A stretch of 24,039 bases of DNA from DATGIQ01 sp035295665 (GTDB taxonomy: Bacteria; Planctomycetota; Planctomycetia; Gemmatales; Gemmataceae), in the NCBI GenBank assembly GCA_035295665.1, contig DATGIQ010000552.1:1-24039 (forward strand). Direction: 5' to 3'. Below the pieces are notes generated by a model, which worked only from the letters and a program-made list of their open reading frames with translations, was not told the origin of the DNA and ran no database searches. Made by a program: the position numbers and the translations under genes. Every line of letters starts with the position of its first letter. Position 1 is the stretch's first letter. Shown here piece by piece: positions 15,537-23,184 of this stretch.

Positions 15537-16502
15537 CTACGCCTTCGTCTCCAGAATCCGCCCCAACTCCCGCATATCCAAATTCCCGCCCGATAAGACG
15601 CCAACCACCGTTTTGCCAGCCAGCCGATCGCGCAACTGCAATGCGGCCGCAGTCGCCGCCGCTCCTGCCCCTTCGGCCAGATTATGCGTCAACCGCAACA
15701 GCAGCCGGATCGCCTCACGCAGGGCAGGATCGCTGACGAGCACCATATCGTGAACGTGCCGGCGCATGATCTCCAATGTCATTTCCGCGGGAATGCGCGT
15801 CGCCATCCCTTCTGCGAACGTCTCAGGGGTGCCCGTTTCGATTGGCCGGCCTGCACGCCAGGAGAGCGTGACCGCGGGGGCCAGCTCCGATTGCACGCCG
15901 ATCACCTGGGTCGCCGGCCGGCGCTCGGCTGCCACCAACGCCGTCCCGCAAATGCCACTGCCAAGCCCCACCGGAACCAGAAGCACATCCGGATTGGGAA
16001 GGGCATCGAAAATCTCCAGGGCGTAAGTCCCAACGCCGGCAATCAAGTCGGGTTCATTGGCCGAATGGATATAGCGCAGCCCTTCCCGATGGCGGATCGC
16101 TTCGCAATGTTCGCGGGCCTCATCGAAATCTCGGCCATGCTCGATCAACTCGGCTCCCAGTGCACGCATGGCGGCGATCTTGTCGGGGTTTGCGTTGCAG
16201 GGAACCACCAAAACACACCGAACCCGAAAGAGACGACAGGCAAAGGCAAGCGACTGACCGTGGTTACCCGTGGTGCAGCCGATGATGCCCCGGCGTTTCT
16301 GCTCATCCGAAAGCCTGGCGACTACGTGGATGCCGCCACGCACCTTGAAGGCTGTCGTTGGCGTGTGGTTTTCGTGTTTGAGGTAATAGCGGCAACCGAG
16401 AAGCTGGGAGAGGGCCGGCCACTCATACAACGGCGTCGGCTGGAGATAGCGATGCACCACCGGCTCGGCAGCGGTAATGTCAGCGTAGGTCGGCAGGCTC
16501 AT
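15537..16502 (-). CDS. PLP-dependent threonine/serine dehydratase-like enzyme
   Basis: A fold-type II pyridoxal-phosphate enzyme of 321 residues. Lys53 in TAFKVRGG is the Schiff-base lysine, and EN and TTGNHGQS supply the substrate loop. The Gly-rich phosphate-binding loop is VGLGSGICGTA, and the C-terminal VVGVLSGGNLD is also typical. The length fits the catabolic threonine ammonia-lyase, serine racemase or hydroxyaspartate dehydratase group. The C-terminal ACT regulatory domain of biosynthetic IlvA (about 500 residues) is missing, so a housekeeping isoleucine role is less likely. The likely reaction is deamination of L-threonine or L-serine to a 2-oxoacid; the exact substrate is open. The start ATG has GGAG eight bases upstream. 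It appears monocistronic. Confidence 0.9.
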   Translation of the reverse strand: MSLPTYADITAAEPVVHRYLQPTPLYEWPALSQLLGCRYYLKHENHTPTTAFKVRGGIHVVARLSDEQKRRGIIGCTTGNHGQSLAFACRLFRVRCVLVVPCNANPDKIAAMRALGAELIEHGRDFDEAREHCEAIRHREGLRYIHSANEPDLIAGVGTYALEIFDALPNPDVLLVPVGLGSGICGTALVAAERRPATQVIGVQSELAPAVTLSWRAGRPIETGTPETFAEGMATRIPAEMTLEIMRRHVHDMVLVSDPALREAIRLLLRLTHNLAEGAGAAATAAALQLRDRLAGKTVVGVLSGGNLDMRELGRILETKA

Positions 16503-16667
16503 GAAAAGTCTCCGTCGATTAGACCCGCTGCCGAGATCTTAGCACAACCACCGCAGGTATTTTTCACGGTTTTGGATCGGCTTTCTTCCGAATTGGGAAA
16601 ACAGGACGACTCCGATCAAGGAGACGGCAACGATCGAAACGCCGGGATAAGAAGCGGCAGCTCCAAC

Positions 16668-17063
16668 TCATGCATGCCCCACAAACAAGCTGTAGAGAAG
16701 CACGCCCAGAACAGCGAGTGTCAAGACGACGTACGTGAAATCCCTTTGCAGGGCGAACGCGAACACCGAAAAGACGACGCGGGCCACAGGAGTCGCGATC
16801 AGCAACAAGAGGCCCAACTGGATAACGCCGCCACTGCGCAACGCCAGGGCCGCCGCCAAGATCCCCCAGGGACTTTGCAAATCTTGCGGTTCGCCATGAA
16901 AGGTGTGATGATCGGCCGGGGCCCCACCATGCCTGGCCAGATGCAGAAATCCTCCCGCCGCCACCACGACCGCCGCCGCCACGACGCCTACCCGTAGGAG
17001 GTTCCCCAGAACCTGTTCCACGCGCTCGTCCGACCACTTTTGCCTACTTCCAAACACGCTCAC
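16668..17063 (-). CDS. DUF1634 membrane protein, partner of TauE/SafE-family permease
   Basis: A 131-residue protein with three hydrophobic helices (about 24-42, 72-97 and 108-128) and the arrangement of the DUF1634 family, whose members are often encoded beside TauE/SafE-type permeases. The GTG start overlaps the permease stop as GTGA, so translation is probably coupled. A His-containing loop (residues 45-58, HGGAPADHHTFHGE) between helices 1 and 2 could bind metal or protons, which is speculation. Its role is probably as an accessory subunit of the permease. A longer frame on the same strand (16564-17037) overlaps it out of frame and is Gly/Arg-rich without domain character. Confidence 0.85.
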   Translation of the reverse strand: MSVFGSRQKWSDERVEQVLGNLLRVGVVAAAVVVAAGGFLHLARHGGAPADHHTFHGEPQDLQSPWGILAAALALRSGGVIQLGLLLLIATPVARVVFSVFAFALQRDFTYVVLTLAVLGVLLYSLFVGHA

Positions 17064-17896
17064 AGCCCCCCGGTCAGCCCCTTGTAGATCATCTCGATGG
17101 CCAGGGCGAGGATGACCAGGCCAAAGATGATGCGTAAGATCTGCGTTTGTGCGACAACCAGCACGCGCGTGCCCAGCAAGGAGCCGAGCAAGACACCCAG
17201 CATGACCGGCATCGCTACGCCGGGATCGATGTAGCCCCGCCGAAGATAGACTCCTGCGCTGGCGGCCGCGGTCACGCCAATCATGAAATTACTGGTTGTG
17301 GTTGAGACCTTGAACGGAATGCGCATGGCCTGGTCCATGGCCAACACCTTGAACGCCCCCGAACCGATGCCAAGCAATCCGGATAGAATGCCGGCAACGA
17401 ACATCAAGCCGAAACCCAACGGTACATGGTGGACATGGTAACCACGCAGTCCCTGCGGCGTGGGATACGAACCGTCGAGCCGCAGGTGGGCGGCCAGCGC
17501 GTCAGGCGTGTCCGTGATGTTATCCTCTGGTCGAGGCCAGCTCGACAGAAATGCCGAAAGCAGCAGGACAATCCCGAAGACCACCGCAATGCCCTCTACA
17601 GGCACCGCCGCCGTCAAGAAGGCCCCGCACAGGGCACCCAGGGTGGTGGCGATTTCGAGGAACATGCCGACGCGAATGTTCGTGTAGCCTTCGCGGACGT
17701 AGGCAGCGGCCGCCCCCGACGATGTGCCGATCACCGACACGAGCGAGGCCCCGATGGCATAGCGAAGGTCGACGCCGAACACCAAGGCCAAGAGCGGCAC
17801 GATGACCACGCCGCCTCCCAGGCCAGTCAACGCTCCCAGGAAGCCGGCCAGCACGGCACCCACCCAGACCAGCAGGGTAAACATCAGGACGCTCAC
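17060..17896 (-). CDS. TauE/SafE (TSUP) family permease
   Basis: A 278-residue membrane protein of the TSUP family, which moves sulfite, organosulfonates or related anions across the inner membrane; the substrate here is unknown. About eight hydrophobic helices fall in two halves, each with a Gly-rich signature: GALTGLGGGVVIVP near residue 20 and GLLGIGSGAFKV in the second half. A soluble linker near residues 118-142 separates them. The start is a GTG at 17896, with GGGAGG seven bases upstream; an ATG four codons later is less well placed. The DUF1634 gene overlaps its 3' end by four bases, forming a two-gene unit. No sulfur-metabolism genes are nearby to support a substrate. Confidence 0.92.
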   Translation of the reverse strand: MSVLMFTLLVWVGAVLAGFLGALTGLGGGVVIVPLLALVFGVDLRYAIGASLVSVIGTSSGAAAAYVREGYTNIRVGMFLEIATTLGALCGAFLTAAVPVEGIAVVFGIVLLLSAFLSSWPRPEDNITDTPDALAAHLRLDGSYPTPQGLRGYHVHHVPLGFGLMFVAGILSGLLGIGSGAFKVLAMDQAMRIPFKVSTTTSNFMIGVTAAASAGVYLRRGYIDPGVAMPVMLGVLLGSLLGTRVLVVAQTQILRIIFGLVILALAIEMIYKGLTGGL

Positions 17897-18006
17897 CGAA
17901 GTACCTCCCGTCCTCAGTCTATGAAGGAAGTCGCCGGACGGGAGGCATTGGTGAGGTTAGCCCGCCGATTGTCGCAACGACATGACCCTTCCGGATCCTG
18001 TAGCGT

Positions 18007-18063
18007 ACGAGCCTGATGCCCCAGCCAAGGATCAGGGCACCTTCGCCGGCGCGTCAGGCTCGT
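18007..18063. repeat. Imperfect inverted repeat related to the 10511 element
   Basis: The arms 18007-18030 and 18040-18063 pair at 20 of 24 positions around a nine-base loop. The arm sequence ACGAGCCTGA-YGC-CC-GC-AAGG aligns with the arms of the repeat at 10511-10574, so both belong to one family. It lies in the 245-base gap between the 3' end of the PEP-CTERM gene and the 5' end of the permease gene. It could terminate transcription from the cassette at 18142-20747, although no T-run is present. Confidence 0.75.
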
Positions 18064-18141
18064 GGACTGCCGAAGCACGCACACCGATGGAGCAGCCGAC
18101 ACGGTGCTTAGAGGATTGCCGGAAGCCGATGGGCCGTCCTT

Positions 18142-19131
18142 TCAAGGATTGCTACGTCCCAGCCCGCCGCCGGTGTAGGCAAAGAGACCGAGGGCACCGA
18201 GAGCGAGGAGCGCCCAGCCGGCAGGCTCCGACACCGGTTCAGGCACCCACGCCACGAAGCTTCCGCCACCCTCGGTCTGGACTGCGCCCAATTCGCTCAG
18301 GGAGACGTCGGTCACGAAGACTTCGTTCCCGTTGGCGTCGCCTACCACAAGCTGGCCGTCGGCCGAGAGGGCAATGTCGTTCAGGAAGCGGGCATGCGTG
18401 TTGAGCCGCTTCAGGATCTGGCCGGTGCGGTCGAACTCGTAGATGTTCCGATCGGACAGTGCCCCCGGTGCGAAGATATGGCCAGCCGCATCGACTGCGA
18501 TGCCGCGCGTTTCGACGGGCAGTGTGATGGTCCACAGCACCGCCATGCTCAAAGGGTTCAGGACATACAGGACACTTCCCGCCGGACTTCCCGTCCCAGC
18601 CAACGCGTAGAGCCGGCCATCCCGTCCCATTGTGATGTAGCCAAAATCGAGGCCACTGGCGAACCGCTGCGCGGAGTAGTCGCTCCGGTTGAATCGGACG
18701 ATGCCATTGGGCTCTCCGCCATTGGGCGTGTAGGCGTCGGTGACGTAGACAAAGTCCCGGTAGGTCGCCACGCCGCCAAAATAAAGGCTGCCAATGGTGC
18801 TCCACCCTGGATAGCTGTGATGGACCCAGGCTCCGGTGGCCGGGTCGAAGGTGCTGAGCGTCGGCGTAAACGTGCCGTTAAAGACCTGAATCTCTCCTGC
18901 GCCATCCACGGCGATGCCGCGGTTGTAGGCATCCAGAGTCGGAGGCACCGCAATCGTCTGCACGCGCCGGCCGCCGGGGGTGTATTCATAAATCGCATGC
19001 TGGCTGCCATCGCTGACCAGGAAATCCCCAGCTGTCAGCGGACCCGCACAGGCCGGCGAGGCCGCGCCGAAAGGAAGGAGGGCGAAGAGGGCAAAACCAG
19101 CTTGGATCCCACCGATTGCCAACGTCTTCAT
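18142..19131 (-). CDS. PEP-CTERM-sorted beta-propeller (NHL-like) protein
   Basis: A 329-residue exported protein. A Sec signal peptide spans about residues 1-29 (FALFALLPFGAASPACAG). The body contains repeated propeller-like units such as NRGIAVDGAGEIQVFNG, TRGIAVDAAGHIFAPG and NDIALSADGQLVVGDANGN, similar to NHL/SMP-30-type blades. The C-terminus (about 296-329) is a PEP-CTERM signal: VPEP, a hydrophobic helix (WALLALGALGLFAY) and a short tail with a single Arg. Such signals direct processing by an exosortase and surface attachment or release; no exosortase gene is in the window. It starts 22 bases after the lipoprotein gene and is likely the last gene of that operon. The ligand or partner is unknown. 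No catalytic residues were identified. Confidence 0.88.
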   Translation of the reverse strand: MKTLAIGGIQAGFALFALLPFGAASPACAGPLTAGDFLVSDGSQHAIYEYTPGGRRVQTIAVPPTLDAYNRGIAVDGAGEIQVFNGTFTPTLSTFDPATGAWVHHSYPGWSTIGSLYFGGVATYRDFVYVTDAYTPNGGEPNGIVRFNRSDYSAQRFASGLDFGYITMGRDGRLYALAGTGSPAGSVLYVLNPLSMAVLWTITLPVETRGIAVDAAGHIFAPGALSDRNIYEFDRTGQILKRLNTHARFLNDIALSADGQLVVGDANGNEVFVTDVSLSELGAVQTEGGGSFVAWVPEPVSEPAGWALLALGALGLFAYTGGGLGRSNP

Positions 19132-19153
19132 GATGAACCCATCCGGCTGACGA

Positions 19154-19669
19154 TTATCGACTTTTCAGCTCGAACGGTGCCAAGGCATTGTCTCCTTTCC
19201 CAATCTCCACCTTGAACGGCGACTTATCGAACTCATCATACATTGGCGGAAGGCTATTGTGCAGAGATCCCGCGGCCAAGAGCATACCTGCATCCTCTGC
19301 TGGCGGGACGGCCCCATTCTTCTGTACCAGCTTGGACACCAGTGCCACGTAATGGCCGGGCAAGAGCGTCTTGCCGAATTGCGGGTGAAGCTCCAGCTCA
19401 AACGACCCGTCGGAATGAGTCCGGGTAGAGTTCCCGATCCGATCTCGATCGTCAGTGGGGCAGAAACGAACCTCTGCATCTGCCAAGGGCTTGCCATCAA
19501 GCTTGACGCTTCCGGTGACTTTGCCGGTGCCTGCGGTGGAACAGCCGCTGGCCGCCCCGACCCCGGCGATGAGCACTATCAGAAGCCCAAAGGAGCGCGT
19601 CCGGATCAAAGCATCGGTTTCGGGAAATTGGCACCATCGTCTCGCTTTGCTCCTAATAAGCGGCCGCAT
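19154..19669 (-). CDS. Lipoprotein with carboxypeptidase-regulatory-like (transthyretin-like) domain
   Basis: A 171-residue predicted lipoprotein. A hydrophobic segment (about 26-40) ends in AASGC with Cys43 as the probable lipidation site; the n-region is unusually long (about 24 residues). The mature part, GKVTGSVKLDGKPLADAEVRFCP followed by DGSFEL and LLPGHYVALVSK, fits the small beta-sandwich fold seen in many planctomycete surface proteins. The start ATG at 19669 has an excellent ribosome binding site (GGAGGTAACC, six bases before), located inside the end of the upstream DUF1559 gene, with which it overlaps by 17 bases. The pairing of a DUF1559 gene with a lipoprotein of this kind is common in planctomycetes. 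The function is unknown and a structural or binding role is likely. Confidence 0.88.
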   Translation of the reverse strand: MRPLIRSKARRWCQFPETDALIRTRSFGLLIVLIAGVGAASGCSTAGTGKVTGSVKLDGKPLADAEVRFCPTDDRDRIGNSTRTHSDGSFELELHPQFGKTLLPGHYVALVSKLVQKNGAVPPAEDAGMLLAAGSLHNSLPPMYDEFDKSPFKVEIGKGDNALAPFELKSR

Positions 19670-20747
19670 CGGTTACCTCCCCATTGGCAATGGTCGTAAG
19701 TCCCTGGAAGATCAAATAATCGATCGAGTCGGTGAGGAATTTGACCGAGCCATCGCAGAATAAGAAATTGGCCCCGCCCGGATGCCAACTGCCAAAGCCC
19801 CACGCATACTGAAGGTCTGCCCGGTAATCACTAAGGTCAAGGAGAGCGCGCCCGTACGGGTAATTGATGTTAAAGCCACGGGCAGGATACTCCCTGGTCG
19901 GCGGGTTGGGGCACTGACCCTTTGCTTGATCACACCAAGGCGTGTAACCATGTACCGCAGTGTGTGTCCCTGAGCCCCAATAAGGGCCATAGCTCGAAGA
20001 CGTGTGTTTTTGCCGGGACTCGCCGATGGCCAGCGTATTGCTGGTCCCGTCCTTGATGTCGGCCAAGCGGGCCGCTCCATTGGTGCCGAACGGACCCACG
20101 TACCTTGGGTTGTCCCAATAGGGATAACTCGGAGTGTAATCCGTGGCATTGGCGCAGACAAAGAGGTAATTGCTCCGCCGCGCCCGCGACCGGGAGTAAG
20201 GTCCGGCCGGATCATCGTCCGGAATACTGGTGATGGGATCGGGCGGCTTCTCATCGGACGGGCATTCGTAGACGGGGATGCGCATGCCGACCACTTCCGC
20301 GTTTCCCGCATTGATGCCTCCATGGGCCAAATCGGCGGCACCCAGACTATACGGAGTGGAGGGTCGCGGGGCCCAGGAAGAATTACAAGACGGGTAGGCA
20401 AAACTGTATCGCTTGTAAAGGTTTTCCTGCTCGAGATACGGCAGGAGCAGCACGAAGCCGGTGTGGTTGAACACCTTGTAGTGCTGTCCGGCATAGAACG
20501 AAGACGTTTTGGTGCCGAGACTGGAGCTTCCCGAATTAATCTTGGCCGGGGGGAACTCCTTGAAGACGCCGTGGTAATTGCTCAATGCCAATCCCATCTG
20601 CCTTAGATTGTTCTGGCACTGCATACGATGGGCCGCTTCCATGACCTTTTGCACGGCGGGGAGCAGGAGTCCAATCAGAACGGCAATGATGGCGATCACC
20701 ACCAACAGCTCAACCAGCGTAAAGCCAAGACGGCGGCAGCGGACCAT
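19653..20747 (-). CDS. DUF1559 prepilin-like protein with H-X9-DG motif
   Basis: A 364-residue pseudopilin-like protein. The N-terminus holds a type IV prepilin signal: basic leader MVRCRRLG, cleavage before Phe9, then FTLVELLVVIAIIAVL with the conserved Glu at mature position 5. The following helix leads into the DUF1559 domain (QCQNNLRQMGLALSNYH, LLLPYLEQENLY, DGTSNTLAIGES). Near the end is the H-X9-DG motif (HPGGANFLFCDGSVKFL), which closes this family. It should be processed by a prepilin peptidase and embedded in the inner membrane with the domain outside. The start ATG at 20747 has AAGGAG six bases upstream; an ATG ten codons earlier would put acidic residues before the leader. It is the first gene of the three-gene unit ending at 18142. 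Planctomycetes carry many such proteins and their role is largely unknown. Confidence 0.93.
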   Translation of the reverse strand: MVRCRRLGFTLVELLVVIAIIAVLIGLLLPAVQKVMEAAHRMQCQNNLRQMGLALSNYHGVFKEFPPAKINSGSSSLGTKTSSFYAGQHYKVFNHTGFVLLLPYLEQENLYKRYSFAYPSCNSSWAPRPSTPYSLGAADLAHGGINAGNAEVVGMRIPVYECPSDEKPPDPITSIPDDDPAGPYSRSRARRSNYLFVCANATDYTPSYPYWDNPRYVGPFGTNGAARLADIKDGTSNTLAIGESRQKHTSSSYGPYWGSGTHTAVHGYTPWCDQAKGQCPNPPTREYPARGFNINYPYGRALLDLSDYRADLQYAWGFGSWHPGGANFLFCDGSVKFLTDSIDYLIFQGLTTIANGEVTDAAAY

Positions 20748-20857
20748 ACGAGGCTCCTTTATCAGCAGAGGTAACATGAAGATGGGCCATTCCGGTGTAG
20801 GAGGCGACCGGAGCGGCTGAGCACTAACTTCCGTGTCGGGGAGAAGTCCGTCTTCTC

Positions 20858-20888
20858 ATAATATCCTCATCAATTGCCGACAAGTCAA
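20858..20888 (-). promoter_or_regulatory. Candidate promoter of the DUF1559 cassette
   Basis: On the minus strand, TTGACT (20888-20883) and TATTAT (20863-20858) each match the sigma-70 consensus at five of six positions; the spacer is 19 bases, slightly long. Immediately downstream is a small hairpin (GAGAAG / CTTCTC, 20841-20857), so the transcript would begin within or next to it, with an untranslated leader of about 100 bases. It is the best promoter-like sequence in the window. Confidence 0.45.
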
Positions 20889-20928
20889 GCATGAGGAAGT
20901 GGGTAAACTCCGCGCACGTTCCTTCGGT

Positions 20929-21819
20929 TCACCTTTGGGATGCCTTCTTCGAAAGAAGCTGCTGATGCACCCGCGCCACGTCACCCATGTAGCCGCCGAC
21001 CCCTTGGTCTTCCGCGGCTTGGTTGAGATGTTCGAGTGCCTTCGTCGGGTCATGGCTGGCGTCATAGTACAAGCCGAGATAGAGATGGGCGTAAAACAGA
21101 CGCTTCTTGAGCTCGGAGGGCGGCGGATTGCCCTCCCGGACCGCGCTGAGAACGTCGTCTGGCTTGGCTCGACCGGCAAACAAATTGTAGATCACCATCA
21201 AAGGCACCCGCCGATCCTTGCCGATTTTGAGCAGCGCGGGGCGTGCCTTCTCTGGCCCAAGAACCTGCGCATTGCACAGATAGTGCCAGACCGCATTTTC
21301 CACATCATCGGCGAATACTCTTTCTCCCGCTTTGAATTGCTCGGCCCCCGCTTGGAACTTGCCGGCGTAGTACAGCGCGATGCCCCGCTGCCAATGTCCG
21401 GGGCGTGCGCTGGGCCGTAGTTCGAGAAACTTGTCGAAGTCGTTGAGCGATGCATCGATTTCTGCGAGCTTGAAATGCTCCTCGCCGCGATGTTGCCAAG
21501 CATCGGCCAACGCCGGGTCGAGCTGCAGGCACTGATCGAAGTCCTTGATCGCCTCCGCAGGGTGGCGCTGCACGGCCAGAATGGAGCCACGAAGCAAATA
21601 GGCGCGCGGCTCCCGTGGCGCGATGGCGACCGCCTGCTTGGCCAGGACCAGGGCCTCGTCCACTTGGCCGGCGCGAAGGACAGTCATGCCCTTGCGAAGG
21701 AGCGTTTCCAGCTCCTCGTGGTTTTGTCCAGGTGTCGACTGGCCGGGCAGCATCGACGCTGTGGCAAGAATGAGAATTGGAATCAAAGCATCCTTCCATT
21801 CACGATCGGGTTGGCCCAT
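20929..21819 (-). CDS. Exported tetratricopeptide-repeat protein
   Basis: A 296-residue protein. A hydrophobic segment at about 11-24 (ALIPILILATASML) followed by polar residues looks like a signal peptide or anchor. Residues about 35-170 hold at least four TPR units (LRKGMTVLRAGQVDEALVLA, YLLRGSILAVQRHPAEAI, HRGEEHFKLAEIDASLNDF, WQRGIALYYAGKFQAGAEQF), a scaffold for protein binding. The second half is helical and ends in another TPR-like pair (FYAHLYLGLYYDASHDPTKALEHL). The layout is similar to NlpI-type TPR proteins, but no lipobox Cys is present. There is no clear ribosome binding site at the ATG at 21819. The gene is separated from its neighbours by 125 and 181 bases. The partner is unknown. 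Confidence 0.87.
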   Translation of the reverse strand: MGQPDREWKDALIPILILATASMLPGQSTPGQNHEELETLLRKGMTVLRAGQVDEALVLAKQAVAIAPREPRAYLLRGSILAVQRHPAEAIKDFDQCLQLDPALADAWQHRGEEHFKLAEIDASLNDFDKFLELRPSARPGHWQRGIALYYAGKFQAGAEQFKAGERVFADDVENAVWHYLCNAQVLGPEKARPALLKIGKDRRVPLMVIYNLFAGRAKPDDVLSAVREGNPPPSELKKRLFYAHLYLGLYYDASHDPTKALEHLNQAAEDQGVGGYMGDVARVHQQLLSKKASQR

Positions 21820-21880
21820 ACGAGTTTACAGACTGCGCGGAACGCCACGGCAGCTGGGGCCTGGCTCCTATTAGAGCAAT

Positions 21881-21902
21881 CCCATTGGCGGGCTGCAATG
21901 GG
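21881..21902. terminator. Small perfect hairpin between phosphatase and TPR genes
   Basis: CCCATTG and CAATGGG (7-bp stem, 8-base loop) lie 43 bases after the phosphatase stop, in the gap before the TPR gene. It could terminate the phosphatase transcript, but no uninterrupted T-run follows. Confidence 0.3.
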
Positions 21903-21944
21903 CCGCCGACGGCCGGGAATCAGGATCGGAAGGAATGCTTCGCT

Positions 21945-22793
21945 TCAATCTGCCGTGCGGCCAAAACAAACGAGCGTGATGTCATCGTGCTGGCGCTGTT
22001 TGGAAGTGTGATGTTTCAGGATCTTGATGATGGATTCACCAAGCGCCTGCGGGGCACCAATGCCCTCCTGGCAAGCGGCGCGAAGCGAAGAGTGCTGGAT
22101 TGGGTTGTTCTGTTTGTCCAGCTGGTCCGTGACACCGTCGCTGTAGAGCAGGATGCAATCCCCTGGCCTCAGGGATATGTTGTACGCTTGGTAAACGAAT
22201 CCTTCCACGATACCTAGCGGCAAGCCGGCGGCATCCCGGCAGGTCGCTTCTTCCGCCATTCCCATGCTGCGATGGTAAATCACGGGGGCGGGGTGGCCAG
22301 CGTTGACGAGTGTCAGGGTATGGGCGTTGGCATCCAGGATGGCCGCAGCCAGAGTGACAAAACGACCGATCTGGCTGGTGTGCGGGTAGAGGAGATCGTT
22401 GAGCGCGGTGATCGCCGCAGCGGGGTCGGGGTGGCTATGGAGACAGGAGCGTGCGTCGGACGAAAGCTTGGCCATGAGCAGGGCGGCGGGCACACCTTTT
22501 CCCGCCACGTCGCCCAGCAGAATGGCCAGGCGCTCTTGCTGGGCTGGAGAGGGAAGGGGAATGAAATCATAATAATCGCCGCCCACTTCCTGGGCCGGCT
22601 CGTAATAGGCATAGAACTGGTAACCGGGCACTTGAGGCAATTCCGCAGGTAACAGACTCTGCTGCACCTCCCGTGCGGGTTTCGCATCGGGCCGTACGCG
22701 TTCGCGAAACCTGCCGCGGCGGATCGCCGGAGAAGGGAAAGTGGTGGCTTCCTTCTGGGAAAAGCGCGGGAGGGAGGGACGGGGCTTGGGCAT
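21945..22793 (-). CDS. SpoIIE/RsbU-type PP2C protein phosphatase
   Basis: A serine/threonine phosphatase of the SpoIIE/RsbU family (282 residues). Family members commonly dephosphorylate anti-anti-sigma factors in partner-switching pathways. After a basic N-terminal stretch (about 1-38) the catalytic domain begins with REVQQSLLPAELP. Metal-binding acids are present: D73 in EVGGDYYDF, D95 in LLGDVAGKGVPAAL, D219 in LYSDGVTD and D270/D271 in QHDDITLVC. NAGHPAPV (164-171) is also diagnostic. No sensor domain (PAS, GAF, receiver or HAMP) is attached, so input must come from another protein. The ATG at 22793 is chosen because the 27 codons upstream in frame look non-coding, although its ribosome binding site is only moderate. 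No STAS or anti-sigma kinase gene is adjacent. Confidence 0.9.
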   Translation of the reverse strand: MPKPRPSLPRFSQKEATTFPSPAIRRGRFRERVRPDAKPAREVQQSLLPAELPQVPGYQFYAYYEPAQEVGGDYYDFIPLPSPAQQERLAILLGDVAGKGVPAALLMAKLSSDARSCLHSHPDPAAAITALNDLLYPHTSQIGRFVTLAAAILDANAHTLTLVNAGHPAPVIYHRSMGMAEEATCRDAAGLPLGIVEGFVYQAYNISLRPGDCILLYSDGVTDQLDKQNNPIQHSSLRAACQEGIGAPQALGESIIKILKHHTSKQRQHDDITLVCFGRTAD

Positions 22794-23184
22794 GAGTTCT
22801 CTTCTCTGTTTCCGGACACACCGCGGTGCCGAAGAGAACCCGTGCGGGTGGGAGGACGAGGACGGGTCCAGCAAGGCACATCGAAGCGGCTTGACCTCTC
22901 ATGGAGCTGTTCCGATTCCATGAGCTGCGTGCATCGGCCACCGTTGCCAAACCCTAGGTTATTCTTGGGGATGCGTCAACAACCCGTTCTTGAACAGGCC
23001 GCAAGTTGCGCAGGATTATCCCTCAGGCGCGGCAATTCCTTTCGCGGCAAGCCTTGCACTGTTTTGCGTGTGAGGACCGGGTGAAAAGTTTGGGGCCGCC
23101 GCGACCTTGCGCAGTGCGCAGCCGTTCCAACCGAGCAGGCAAGCGCCCGCGCTGCTCGCCATGAAAATCGGTCGCCACCAGCGT
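22794..23184. other. Intergenic region with no confident gene
   Basis: These 391 bases lie between the phosphatase start and the 3' end of the heme-binding protein gene. No reading frame with domain character or a good ribosome binding site was found. On the minus strand TTGACG (22979-22974), a 17-base spacer and TAGGGT (22956-22951) could be a weak promoter for the phosphatase. A short GAGCAG/CTGCTC stem near 23133-23157 could mark the end of the upstream gene. Both are weak. Confidence 0.4.

Noticed and set aside
15684..16997. A 437-codon open frame on the + strand
   Set aside because: It runs antisense through the PLP enzyme and the DUF1634 gene. Long antisense frames are expected in GC-rich coding sequence, and the product has no domain character.
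16564..17037. A 157-codon frame on the same strand as the DUF1634 gene
   Set aside because: It overlaps the DUF1634 gene out of frame. The latter has membrane helices, a GTGA coupling and a family match, whereas this one is Gly/Arg-rich and featureless.
22794..22874. N-terminal extension of the phosphatase by 27 residues
   Set aside because: The extension is Ser/Arg/His-rich and unlike the family; the ATG at 22793 gives a normal-length protein, although this choice is only moderately certain.
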